Position numbers and translations under genes: made by a program. Below, piece by piece: positions 29,607 to 37,164 of a stretch of DNA of 43,395 bases. The stretch's first letter is position 1, and each line of letters starts with the position of its first letter. This DNA comes from a virus: IMG/VR virus record IMGVR_UViG_3300044499_000059, positions 1 to 43,395 of that record. One strand, written 5' to 3'. Under the pieces are notes generated by a model. That model was not told the origin of the DNA. It did no database searches and saw only the letters and a program-made list of their open reading frames with translations.

Positions 29607-29864
29607 CTACTCGGCGATCTGACCGAGCACTTTCACTTCGACAATGCAGTTTCCATAGGTCTTCACGCCATCCTGAAATGTCGCATGCCCGCTCGCGCTC
29701 AACATCACCGCGCCATTGCTCACGTTCTGATCGAGCACCGTTTCTAGCGCTGGACGCACAGCGTCGAACTCAGACTTGCTTTGACCGGATAGGTTTGCGC
29801 TATGCTCGGCGAGCTTGCGCTTGACGGCGTCCGGCTTACCAATGACTGAAATTGAAAAACTCAT
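29607..29864 (-). CDS. Small hypothetical protein between protease and capsid genes
   Basis: An 85-aa protein from ATG 29864 after AAGGAAAGGGATCTCAAA. It starts with a strand (FSISVIGKPDAVKRKLAE), has a helix, and ends in two strands (AVMLSASGHATFQDG, NCIVEVKVLGQI). This looks like a ferredoxin-like fold. Small genes at this place are often decoration or assembly proteins. Confidence 0.65.
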   Translation of the reverse strand: MSFSISVIGKPDAVKRKLAEHSANLSGQSKSEFDAVRPALETVLDQNVSNGAVMLSASGHATFQDGVKTYGNCIVEVKVLGQIAE

Positions 29865-29909
29865 TTTGAGATCCCTTTCCTTTTCGATTAGAGAGAAGCT
29901 CCAAAATTT

Positions 29910-30965
29910 TTAGAGCACTCTACCGGTTCGCTGCATGATCATGGGCGCCAGCGCTTCGCGGATCCCCTGGCGCAGCCCCTCCGGATCGATCTCATAGACG
30001 GGCTCGGCGGTCCTCTCCTCTTCGTCGGCGAGGTCCAGCACTAAAATATCGGTCTGCTTGGGGCCGGCCACAGGTTTAGGCTCGGGTTCCGGCTCGGCGG
30101 CCAACCGTTTGCAGACGGGACAGTCCTCGGCGGCGCCCGTGAATGACTCGGTTTTCGTCCGGTCGTCAACACCGTGGGTCAACGAGTGGGAATGGAGCGC
30201 GGGAATTTCAGGCGCGGGCTCGGCGTCATCTTCCTTCTCGCCCTTCGCGGTGCCGGCCAGCATCTCGTCGAGCTGGCTCTTCTCGAAAATCACAAATACC
30301 CGATCGCCATCACCGACCTTCGCGGACTTCTCCAGAATCGATCGAGGAACGAAGACGCCCTTCTCTTCGCTCCATTCATCGAGGGCGCGGATCGCCCACT
30401 GCCTGATGGGATCGAAATCGAGATTCATGGTTTTGGCGAGCTGGAGGGCTTCGGCATTGGCGGGAACCGGAACGATGGACCATTCAAGGAGCTCGTGCTC
30501 GACGAAGTCGTAGCCGCGGCGCTCCTCGTTATACATCCACTTCATCGGATCGAAGCCCACGGAAGAGGCGCGCAGCACCTTCGCCTTGACGTACTGGCGC
30601 ACGGTTTCGGCAAAGGCATCGACGCGAGACGCGGAAAAGTCAGCATTGGAGAGCACCCGGTCGCCTTCGACGCTCGGCGCGGAGCCGACGGCGACCGGAA
30701 GCGCGCGGTAATTGTGGCCGAACAAAACGACGGGGTTCTTATTGTAGTTTGCGAACCGCCAGCCGTCGACATGGATCACGTCCTTATCGCGGTCGGGATT
30801 CTGGGTGGAGATGACGAAGCGGTAGACATTGCCGTCCTCGTCAATCTGTTTCGTCTCTTCGACATCGGCGCTCACGAGGACCAGGCAGTCCTTGGGCGCC
30901 TCATTCTTGGCGGCGAGTTCTTTCCACTTGGCGAGGGAGAAGATTTTCCGTTGGGTGAGTTCCAC
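29910..30965 (-). CDS. Prohead (S78-type) protease with C-terminal extension
   Basis: A 351-aa protein. GTG 30965 was chosen because GAGGAGTCAGGCGC precedes it; an upstream GTG at 31031 would lie in a structured leader. The protease motifs are the His in NPVVLFGHNYRALPVA and the Ser in LRASSVGFDP, with LEWSIVPVPANAEAL, all standard for HK97-type prohead protease. Residues 230-351 add a CPVCKRL pair and a Pro/Glu-rich linker. The final helix (GLRQGIREALAPMIMQ) may serve as scaffold or protease delta domain. It cleaves capsid and scaffold during maturation. Confidence 0.9.
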   Translation of the reverse strand: MELTQRKIFSLAKWKELAAKNEAPKDCLVLVSADVEETKQIDEDGNVYRFVISTQNPDRDKDVIHVDGWRFANYNKNPVVLFGHNYRALPVAVGSAPSVEGDRVLSNADFSASRVDAFAETVRQYVKAKVLRASSVGFDPMKWMYNEERRGYDFVEHELLEWSIVPVPANAEALQLAKTMNLDFDPIRQWAIRALDEWSEEKGVFVPRSILEKSAKVGDGDRVFVIFEKSQLDEMLAGTAKGEKEDDAEPAPEIPALHSHSLTHGVDDRTKTESFTGAAEDCPVCKRLAAEPEPEPKPVAGPKQTDILVLDLADEEERTAEPVYEIDPEGLRQGIREALAPMIMQRTGRVL

Positions 30966-30981
30966 GCGCCTGACTCCTCGG

Positions 30982-31065
30982 CGCGGGGCAAAAAAAGCAA
31001 AAGCCCCACGCAAAAACCTTTCGGTCTCCACGTGAGGCCCTTACCGATGAGGCAGGCCGCCTCAC
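30982..31065 (-). promoter_or_regulatory. Structured leader upstream of protease gene
   Basis: An 8-bp stem (30982-30989 with 31003-31010, one G-U) lies just before the ribosome site. GCCTCAC (31059-31065) can pair with TGAGGC (31048-31053) or with GTGAGGC (31032-31038), so two folds compete. This is the largest gap in the head operon. Confidence 0.45.
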
Positions 31066-31095
31066 AAAAACGAAAACGAAGGAAACGATTCCTTA

Positions 31096-31467
31096 TTACG
31101 GCGATTGCGGGAGTTTGTCAACTCCTTTTTTGCGCTCGGGGCTGAGACGGACGTAAAAGCGAACGGCGGCGATCATCCCTTGCTCGAACAAAAGGGTCAC
31201 CCGGCCGTTTTTTTTCTGCGCCATGATCCAGCGCACTTTGCGCATGGCGAACAGCGCGGATCGCTGGGGCGCAAACGCTCCGACCTCGTGCCCGGGCGAA
31301 CAATTCTCGCAGTTCTCACTGACCTCCACGCTGGCAAGCGCGCCCTGGGAAAAATGGAGATCGATCTGGCCGTTCTTCTTCTCCTCGCGGAAATCGCGGA
31401 CGCAGAATTCAGTCTCCTCCGAGAGGAGTTCCAGAAAACCCGTGCCGTTCCCGTCTTCGCAGCTCAT
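31096..31467 (-). CDS. Hypothetical 123-aa protein with internal duplication
   Basis: ATG 31467 overlaps the portal stop (ATGA). Two similar segments, KKNGQIDLHFSQGALASVEV (about residues 30-50) and KKNGRVTLLFEQGMIAAVRF (about 84-104), each resemble the beta hairpin of DUF2292/YezD-type proteins (yGsitl.iqdGkvv.ie). A Cys cluster lies between them (NCENCSPGH). It may be two RNA- or protein-binding hairpins. Role in head assembly is unknown. Confidence 0.6.
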   Translation of the reverse strand: MSCEDGNGTGFLELLSEETEFCVRDFREEKKNGQIDLHFSQGALASVEVSENCENCSPGHEVGAFAPQRSALFAMRKVRWIMAQKKNGRVTLLFEQGMIAAVRFYVRLSPERKKGVDKLPQSP

Positions 31468-33773
31468 TTCTTAAAGCGCAACCTCATCGAACAACGGCAC
31501 TGGGGATGCGCCGTCGGATGCTGGACGCTGCGGCCGTCGCCCGTGGTAAACGGTTCCTCGAGGCCACGCTGTTGACCGTCCATGGGCTCGCAGACGTTCA
31601 GGTCGAGACGGTCATCGTCGGTCACCAGCCACTCGCGCACCGTCTTATCCGGATTGAGGTAGCCGGCGTCCTTCGCTTCGAGCCAGAGCGTTTGTTGCCC
31701 GCCGTTGGAAGCGTTGAGAGTTTCAGTCCTAGCGATATTGAGCGATCGCTGGCGCTCCAGCGCCTTGGCGTACTTGGCCACGCGGTCCTCGATGTTCGAC
31801 GCCTCTTCTTCGATCAACTTCTTCTGAAACGCGGCCAGGGCCTTTTCCTGCTGCTTGGTCAGACCGATCTGGAGGTTTCTGAGATCCCGGGCCGCCTGCT
31901 CCGGTGGGCGCCCCTCGATGATGGCGCGCTCGATCGCCTGCACGATGGCGGCGCGGGTCTGCTCGGTCACGTTTGTGACTAGCTGGGCCCCGTTACGCCG
32001 GATCCACGACACGGCCCGGATATTGGTCAGATCGAAGGATACCGGGAGCCCGGTCTCTTTCGCCAGAACCTTCGCAGCGTACTCCCCGGCGAGCGTCAAG
32101 GTCTGCTTCAAGACCTTGTCCGACTTCTCGCCGAACTGGGCTTCAAAATCGGCGAGGGGAATCTTGGAAAGCACCACCGAGGCGGACCGGGTCTCGAAAG
32201 CCGCGACGATCTCAGAGATCGACATCTTTTTCTTCGCGCTATTGACGGCGAACAAAAACGCCTTGCGCATCTCCGGCTGCATCCGGCGCGCGATCCTCTG
32301 GATCATCACCAGGGCTTCGATCTCCCCGGCCTTGAGACCCTTCTCTTGGAGGCGGCGGCGCGTGATCGATTCCTCGACGGCGCCGGTATCCTCCGTCGTG
32401 TCGTCGGTTTCATCGCCGACATCCGGAATCTCAAGTTCGGGAAGAAGAAACGTATCGGCTTCCTGGAGCGGTACCGGATTGAGTCCGAAGGGCATCATGA
32501 AGACTTTGCCCTGATCGTTGGGGAGCGCCTCCTCATCGCGCAGCGCGCGCCATTCATCGATCATCGTCGACCACGGCGCCGCGGTGGCCACCTTGAGGTT
32601 GAACTCTTTGTCTTCCTGGACCGGCGAGACGTAATCCAGAATCAAGCGCTCGTCGAAATCCGGAACGAACCGCTCCTGCATGGTGGCCCGGAGAAACTCC
32701 AGCCGCGGGACCAGCGTCCAGCGCGCGAAGAGATAGCCCGCGCTGTCGATCGTCGCGCGGTTGGAATTTTCGATGACGCCGAAGATCTCGGGCGGGACGC
32801 CCGGGACCTGCATCACGGTATCGCGCACGTGCTTGCGCAGTTCCATGAGTTGCAGATGCTCAAAATTCTGCGCGATGACGTCGACCTTCACTTCGCCGGA
32901 AATAAAGTAAGGCTTGAATACGCGCCAGAAGCCTTGGAGCTTACTCAGCCAGTCCTGCTCGAGGCGCTTGGTCTCGGTCTCGCGCAGTCCTTTGCCGGAG
33001 ACGATGATGTCCGGCCGCGCGCGGTTGTAGAAGAACGCCTTCATGTGCTTGGCCGCGTACTCATCGGTTTCGAGCTCGTCGGCGAGAGACTTGGCCACGC
33101 CGACGCCGCGGCCGTAGGGATTGGACGGGTCCGGATGGATGAACCATACGATTTCGCTGGTAGGAATGTTTCCCTGCCAGCCCATAAATTTCACGTCGAA
33201 GAAGGGTTTCGATGGCGTAGGCGTGGCCAACACCCAATGCGGCGGCAAGGGCCACAGGCCGATCGGCATACCGAACTCGTTTCGCTCCTTGATCCAGTAG
33301 GCTTCGCCGACGAGTTCGAGATAAATCTGGGTCAAACGTTTGGTCGTAAGCCCGAGCACGAAGGAATTGGAGGCCTCCATGACCTGGGGCAGCGGGTGGT
33401 CGACCACCTCTTCGAGCTGGCGGTCTTTTTGGAGGCGCTTGAAGATTCGCTGGCGGGTATCGAAATCGGCGCGCTGGAGATCTCGCCGCCACTTTACCTC
33501 GCCGGCGTCGGACCTGACCACGAAGACCTTCCATTCGACGCAGGCGATGCTCGAGGCGATCTTGCCGACCACGGCATTGACCCAGGGCATGTCGGCATAG
33601 CTCTTGATGAGTTCGGCGATCCCTCGAGGCGGTGGCGACCCCGGACCGCCTGGGAAAAGGCCGGCATAAACGCCGAGGATGTCCTGGGGAGTCGGTTGCT
33701 TGAAAAGGCCGCGGAGCGCGCGGCCGGCGACGCGAACGCGATCGCCGAGACTGATTTGCATAGTGCCTTCCAT
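31464..33773 (-). CDS. Portal protein fused to MuF-type minor head protein
   Basis: A 769-aa protein; ATG 33773 follows CACGGAGGACGCTG. Residues 30-430 are an HK97-type portal: PWVNAVVGKIASSIACVEWK, ANSFVLGLTTKRL, GNIPTSEIVWFIHPDPSNPY, and KHVRDTVMQVPGVPPEIFG. Residues 600-769 are a MuF/SPP1 gp7 domain: ARDLRNLQIGL, RSLNIARTETLNASNGGQ, EWLVTDDDRLDLNVCEPMDG and PQCRCSMRLRF. Portal and MuF are usually separate genes, so this is a fusion. The portal is the DNA gate, and the MuF part is ejected or stabilises packaging. Confidence 0.92.
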   Translation of the reverse strand: MEGTMQISLGDRVRVAGRALRGLFKQPTPQDILGVYAGLFPGGPGSPPPRGIAELIKSYADMPWVNAVVGKIASSIACVEWKVFVVRSDAGEVKWRRDLQRADFDTRQRIFKRLQKDRQLEEVVDHPLPQVMEASNSFVLGLTTKRLTQIYLELVGEAYWIKERNEFGMPIGLWPLPPHWVLATPTPSKPFFDVKFMGWQGNIPTSEIVWFIHPDPSNPYGRGVGVAKSLADELETDEYAAKHMKAFFYNRARPDIIVSGKGLRETETKRLEQDWLSKLQGFWRVFKPYFISGEVKVDVIAQNFEHLQLMELRKHVRDTVMQVPGVPPEIFGVIENSNRATIDSAGYLFARWTLVPRLEFLRATMQERFVPDFDERLILDYVSPVQEDKEFNLKVATAAPWSTMIDEWRALRDEEALPNDQGKVFMMPFGLNPVPLQEADTFLLPELEIPDVGDETDDTTEDTGAVEESITRRRLQEKGLKAGEIEALVMIQRIARRMQPEMRKAFLFAVNSAKKKMSISEIVAAFETRSASVVLSKIPLADFEAQFGEKSDKVLKQTLTLAGEYAAKVLAKETGLPVSFDLTNIRAVSWIRRNGAQLVTNVTEQTRAAIVQAIERAIIEGRPPEQAARDLRNLQIGLTKQQEKALAAFQKKLIEEEASNIEDRVAKYAKALERQRSLNIARTETLNASNGGQQTLWLEAKDAGYLNPDKTVREWLVTDDDRLDLNVCEPMDGQQRGLEEPFTTGDGRSVQHPTAHPQCRCSMRLRFKK

Positions 33774-33905
33774 CAGCGTCCTCCGTGGAAAGTAAGATTG
33801 GGACACGCTGTCATAGCGTTGGCATCATACATGATTTCGTAGCGAGTTCAAAAAAGAAACATTGCTAGGAAACGAAAGCGTTTTTTGATAATATTTCCGG
33901 TCGTT

Positions 33906-34370
33906 ATGCCGGAAGCCGCCGACGACCCGCATCGCTTCGATTTTGACTTAGATCGAGGCATTCGTGTGCAGGTTGTTGAGAAACTAGAAGCAAGTCCGCC
34001 TCTCTCCTTGACCAGAGGTGTCGGACCGCAGCTCAGTGGAATTTACGCCCTCTATTTCAAAGGGGATCTTGTGTACGTCGGCAAGGCGTCCAAGGCAACA
34101 ACAAAGAGTAACCGAACCTTACGTAGCCGGCTCAGTGAACACGCAATCAAGATTGATGGCCGCCAAAATATCACGCTCGCCGACATGCAATGCCGGTATC
34201 TGACATTTGCAAGCGAGTGGTGGGTGTTTGCTGCTGAGTTCGCCCTAATAAGTCACTATAAGCCGACTTGGAACGCGAGTGGGTTTGGCAGCAAGATGCC
34301 CGGAGCGGGTCGCCCGGGAACACATCGGGTTAGTTCATGGAACGAGCTTTTCCCGCCGAAGAAGCCTTGA
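33906..34370 (+). CDS. Eco29kI-family GIY-YIG restriction endonuclease
   Basis: A 154-aa protein on the opposite strand to the head genes. All six catalytic positions of the family are in order: GIY (Tyr47), YVG (Tyr57), Arg75 and His79 in RSRLSEHA, Glu111 in FAAEFALI, and Asn123 in PTWNASGFG. The ending GSKMPGAGRPGTHRVSSWNE matches the Eco29kI C-terminal region. Type II enzymes of this group cut GC-rich palindromes; the exact site here is unknown. GC is lower than in the neighbouring genes. Its 3' end overlaps the methyltransferase on the other strand by 41 nt. Confidence 0.85.
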   Translation: MPEAADDPHRFDFDLDRGIRVQVVEKLEASPPLSLTRGVGPQLSGIYALYFKGDLVYVGKASKATTKSNRTLRSRLSEHAIKIDGRQNITLADMQCRYLTFASEWWVFAAEFALISHYKPTWNASGFGSKMPGAGRPGTHRVSSWNELFPPKKP

Positions 34371-35121
34371 GTTCTCGTTCGCAGTTGTCACTGTTGCGGC
34401 ACACAATCCAGAAACAATGACGCTTTCGGGCGTGATGGGCCTCTTTCCACTTGTTCGAGATCATTGGGCCGTTGCGAATCTTGATGATCAGGTCGCAAAC
34501 GGTAAACCCAGCTTCCTCTGCCATCCGCATGAAATCACAGTGTGGCCATTTCGATTTGTGATTGTTCACCATGTCGGTAATCTTCGCTAACAGCAGGCCG
34601 TTGGGCTTCAGAACCCTCTTGGCCTGTTTTAAGAATGGCGGATAAAGATAGCTGAGATTCCAGTCGTGCTCCTTGCCGCATTCGATTGTGGCGCCGAAGT
34701 CGACATCGAACCGCTTCTTGCTCTTATCTCGACCTTGGGGTCCAACGTGGGGCGGATCATACACCACCGTCCCAAACCGTCCGGATCGCACGTCCTTCAT
34801 TTCCCGATTGTCGCAGATGATCATCGGCTTGTGTCGGGGATCAATATCCATCGATACAACGCGCCAGTCTGAGTTCTTCCAGAATCGACCCGCGTTATAG
34901 GTGGCGTCCAAGATTGGCTCTGGCGGGATCGTCGCATAGAACTGAAGCATTGCTTCGAGCAAGTGCCCGTCGCTTCCTTCCCATATGCTACTCAGAGGCT
35001 CGTAACCGGAAGCCTCATTCGGAGACAGAGCGGGCGTAATCGCGGTCTTGGTTTTCAGCACTGGCCAATCAGGGAGAACAGTGGCGGTGATTTTATCGGC
35101 TGCTTTTGACTCTAGTTTCAT
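34330..35121 (-). CDS. DNA amino-methyltransferase (N6-A or N4-C)
   Basis: A 263-aa protein. The SAM-binding motif I is ILDATYNAGRFWK (about residues 70-82) and the catalytic motif IV is VVYDPPHVG (about 120-128), in that order. NGLLLAKITDMVN follows and may be motif VI-like. DPPH replaces the common DPPY/F. It should protect the site cut by the overlapping Eco29kI-type enzyme, although Eco29kI itself pairs with a 5-methylcytosine enzyme. The pairing is inferred from position. It lies 19 nt after the RHH gene. Confidence 0.8.
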   Translation of the reverse strand: MKLESKAADKITATVLPDWPVLKTKTAITPALSPNEASGYEPLSSIWEGSDGHLLEAMLQFYATIPPEPILDATYNAGRFWKNSDWRVVSMDIDPRHKPMIICDNREMKDVRSGRFGTVVYDPPHVGPQGRDKSKKRFDVDFGATIECGKEHDWNLSYLYPPFLKQAKRVLKPNGLLLAKITDMVNNHKSKWPHCDFMRMAEEAGFTVCDLIIKIRNGPMISNKWKEAHHARKRHCFWIVCRNSDNCERELKASSAGKARSMN

Positions 35122-35140
35122 ACCTTCATTCGGCCTTTGC

Positions 35141-35344
35141 TCACGATTCCTTAGTGGGCATCTCGAAACTCAAGGGTAACTGTTTTTCTGCGTACTCATC
35201 TAAGAGCCTTCGAACCGCGTATCTGCCGAGCCAGCTCATAGAGCGTTCCGACGTGGTCGCCATTTTCTCCAGTTGGGTGTATTCTGGGCCGGAAAGCAGG
35301 ACACTCACCCGAGGCGGCTTCTTCTTATTACCCTTTCGTGGCAT
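35141..35344 (-). CDS. Ribbon-helix-helix (CopG/Arc-type) regulator
   Basis: A 67-aa protein. ATG 35344 was chosen over 35383 because the promoter implies a start downstream of 35365. After a basic tail (MPRKGNKKKPP), the strand RVSVLLSG is followed by EYTQLEKMATTSERSMSWLG and RYAVRRLLDEY, the RHH pattern. Three phased repeats cover its promoter, so autoregulation is likely. Being the first gene of the methyltransferase operon, it may act like the C protein of restriction-modification systems. The role is inferred. Confidence 0.72.
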   Translation of the reverse strand: MPRKGNKKKPPRVSVLLSGPEYTQLEKMATTSERSMSWLGRYAVRRLLDEYAEKQLPLSFEMPTKES

Positions 35345-35400
35345 GCTGCACCATGCTGCGCTATGCTGCTTTTCTATCACCATAGGATTTCACGTGTCAA
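35343..35400 (-). promoter_or_regulatory. RHH promoter with three 10-bp-phased ATGCTGC repeats
   Basis: A perfect -35 TTGACA (35400-35395) and a -10 TAGAAA (35376-35371, spacer 18) lead into ATGCTGC at 35343, 35353 and 35363. The repeats span the expected transcription start and the ATG. RHH proteins typically bind such short direct repeats. Confidence 0.6.
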
Positions 35401-35491
35401 GGGGCTGCTGGCACAGGGGGTTCCTAAACCTCACCCAACCATTGAAACTAATTAAGCAAGAATGAACGAGTGTTTCTCAATTTTCGACGTC

Positions 35492-36211
35492 CTACAGTTT
35501 CTCCGTCAGGCCGCATAGCTTGCACCACACGCGCAGCGGGGGCGGCGTCATATTGAGGTTAAGATCATTGAGCTCACAAACTTGGAGAGGCGCACCGTCT
35601 TCAGGGCAGTCGATGACATGCTTCGTGAAGTATTGCCGCCGCAGTTCACTTCTTTCACGCTCAGTAAGCGATCCAGGAGTTGGAAGTTTCCTCTCCGGGC
35701 TACGGGTCTTCTCTTTGGGAGGCTCCGGTTCACCGAAAATCCGAACGAGATTGCGACCCCTGTTCTTGGCGTCGTAAAGAGCGACATCGGCGCACCGAAT
35801 GATCCCGGCAGAATCCATTGCATGGTCAGGGTAGGTACCTACCCCGAGGCTCGCGGTAACGTTGACGCCGGCAATTGGACCGGCCTCGATCTGTCGCCGG
35901 ACGCGTTCAGCCACGGCGACGGCTTCCTCTGCGGTGTGGTTAGGGAGCATCATAAGAATCTCTTCGCCGCCGTACCTGTAAACCTTTCCTTTCCCCGCAG
36001 CGACGGAGTCGATGCATGCTCCGACTGCCGACAACACAGCATCTCCCGTCTGATGGCCATGCGTGTCGTTGACACGTTTAAAGTGGTCAAGATCGATCAT
36101 AACCACGCTGAAAGGACGCTTGTCGGTCGCGGCATGAGAAAGACTTACCGGAAGCTCGGCGTCAAGATTTCCACGTGTCCAGAGCCCAGTGAGCACATCG
36201 CGATCTGCCAT
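35492..36211 (-). CDS. Standalone GGDEF-domain protein with C-terminal zinc-binding-like tail
   Basis: A 239-aa protein; ATG 36211 follows AGAAGGGCTCTATTC. Signature: DVLTGLWTRGNLD (5-17), metal-binding VVMIDLDHFKRVNDTHGHQTGD (in two parts around Asp40-Asp42), and the active loop YRYGGEEI with GGEE at 81-84. ADVALYDAKNRGRN follows (141-154). Catalytic residues for diguanylate cyclase are present. The inhibitory I-site (RxxD before GGEEF) is absent. No membrane or sensor domain exists. Residues 200-233 carry four Cys (DCPEDG, VCEL, WCKLC). A phage-encoded cyclase or other nucleotide signal enzyme is plausible. Confidence 0.85.
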   Translation of the reverse strand: MADRDVLTGLWTRGNLDAELPVSLSHAATDKRPFSVVMIDLDHFKRVNDTHGHQTGDAVLSAVGACIDSVAAGKGKVYRYGGEEILMMLPNHTAEEAVAVAERVRRQIEAGPIAGVNVTASLGVGTYPDHAMDSAGIIRCADVALYDAKNRGRNLVRIFGEPEPPKEKTRSPERKLPTPGSLTERERSELRRQYFTKHVIDCPEDGAPLQVCELNDLNLNMTPPPLRVWCKLCGLTEKL

Positions 36212-36231
36212 GAATAGAGCCCTTCTGTTAC

Positions 36232-36357
36232 CTAGTATTCTGCGCTATTGCGTATTTCGATCAGATTCTTTAATTGCTTCGAGTACGTCTGTGCAAGGAA
36301 CCGGATTCTTTGTTCAGTCGTCTGAGTAGGTGAAACGCCCTGTGGTTTTTGGATCAT
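36232..36357 (-). CDS. Possible 41-aa protein upstream of the GGDEF gene
   Basis: ATG 36357 opens a helical, Gln/Arg-rich peptide (MIQKPQGVSPTQTTEQR...) ending 20 nt before the GGDEF start. The ribosome site is poor, but codons and composition look natural. A promoter (TTGTAA, 16 bp, TAAATT) lies just upstream on the minus strand. It may be a leader protein or partner. Confidence 0.45.
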   Translation of the reverse strand: MIQKPQGVSPTQTTEQRIRFLAQTYSKQLKNLIEIRNSAEY

Positions 36358-36371
36358 GCTAGCGTATGAAT

Positions 36372-36399
36372 AAATTTACACTAAAACCCAAAATTTACA
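36372..36399. repeat. AAATTTACA direct repeat in divergent intergenic region
   Basis: AAATTTACA occurs at 36372-36380 and 36391-36399, 19 bp apart (about two helical turns). It lies in the AT-rich space between the leftward 41-aa/GGDEF genes and the rightward HNH gene. The 36358-36433 stretch holds likely promoters for both directions and no gene. Confidence 0.5.
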
Positions 36400-36433
36400 A
36401 AGAAAACCGGTAGAAAGAAAAACTGTATGAGGG

Positions 36434-36823
36434 ATGCGTCCGGCCATGACCCTCTGGCAAAAACTCATCCGCAACTGCGTCAAGACGCCATCCGGCTGCT
36501 GGCGCTGGCAGGGCGCCGTCGACAAAGACGGCTACGCGATCGTGCGCGTCGGGAAGAAGGTCCGCCGCGGCCATGACGTCACTTGGGAGATCCACAACGG
36601 CCGCCCGATCCCGCCCGGCCATCAACCAGATCACACTTGCCGGCTGACTTCTTGCATCAGGCCGCATCATCTGGAGCTCGTGACCTGCGGGGAGAACAAG
36701 AGGCGGGCCTGGCTCTACCAGAAGCGGGCGAGTCATTGTCCGAAGGGGCATGCGATGACGCCGGCGAACACGTACCGGAGGCCGGGGCGGAAGTTCCGGG
36801 AGTGCCGGAAGTGCCAGAGTTAG
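36434..36823 (+). CDS. HNH endonuclease (homing type)
   Basis: A 129-aa protein on the plus strand. The HNH core runs from HDVTWEIHNG to GHQPDHTCRLTSCIRPHHLE ('H..D..C.....C..P.HLe'). N-terminal GCWRWQGAVDKDGYAIV is typical of phage HNH_3 enzymes. A C-terminal zinc ribbon is suggested by HCPKGH and CRKC. ATG 36446 is a possible shorter start with GAGGG at 12 nt. It is a mobile gene in many phages and can also cut DNA during packaging. It is not next to the terminase here. Its 3' end overlaps the convergent gene by 4 nt. Confidence 0.88.
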   Translation: MRPAMTLWQKLIRNCVKTPSGCWRWQGAVDKDGYAIVRVGKKVRRGHDVTWEIHNGRPIPPGHQPDHTCRLTSCIRPHHLELVTCGENKRRAWLYQKRASHCPKGHAMTPANTYRRPGRKFRECRKCQS

Positions 36824-37164
36824 CCGGCAGCCTGCCGGCGGGGCTCGATAATCGCGCCCAAGCAGTCGTTATGAAAGCGGAGTTCAAGGGTTTTACCGAT
36901 CGCCTTATGTCTCACGTCCCACATGCGCGCGGCGATTTCGCAGATCTCGCAGCCGATGCAGTATTCGATGTGATCCTCCCAGACCGGATCTCGCTCGTGC
37001 CGGCCGATCATCTTGCCGCACCAACTACAAACACAGTCTTCAGTGCCTTCCTGTGGAGAGATGTCGGACCAACGATCTTCGAGAATTTTCATGGCCTCGG
37101 GCTTGATTGTAAACTGCATGGCCCGCGCGCCTTTCAACATTTCCATCGCCTTCACCTCATTCAT
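36820..37164 (-). CDS. Cys-rich zinc-binding hypothetical protein (114 aa)
   Basis: ATG 37164 follows GGGAGTTGATTTCC and overlaps the upstream gene by 8 nt. The middle holds a dense Cys/His set (DCVCSWCGKMIGRHERD, then EYCIGCEICE and FHNDC), probably two zinc sites. No family was recognised. It may bind nucleic acid or act as a host-takeover protein. Confidence 0.68.
   Translation of the reverse strand: MNEVKAMEMLKGARAMQFTIKPEAMKILEDRWSDISPQEGTEDCVCSWCGKMIGRHERDPVWEDHIEYCIGCEICEIAARMWDVRHKAIGKTLELRFHNDCLGAIIEPRRQAAG

Noticed and set aside
32346-33842. 498-aa open frame on the plus strand
   Set aside because: It lies antisense to the well-supported portal-MuF gene. Its composition is the mirror of high-GC codon bias, with many Arg/Asp/Gly/His runs and no domain or ribosome site.
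6123-36211. TET/JBP oxygenase to pair with the TAGT-like genes
   Set aside because: I looked for HxD...H...R-type 2-oxoglutarate dioxygenase motifs among the encoded proteins and saw none.
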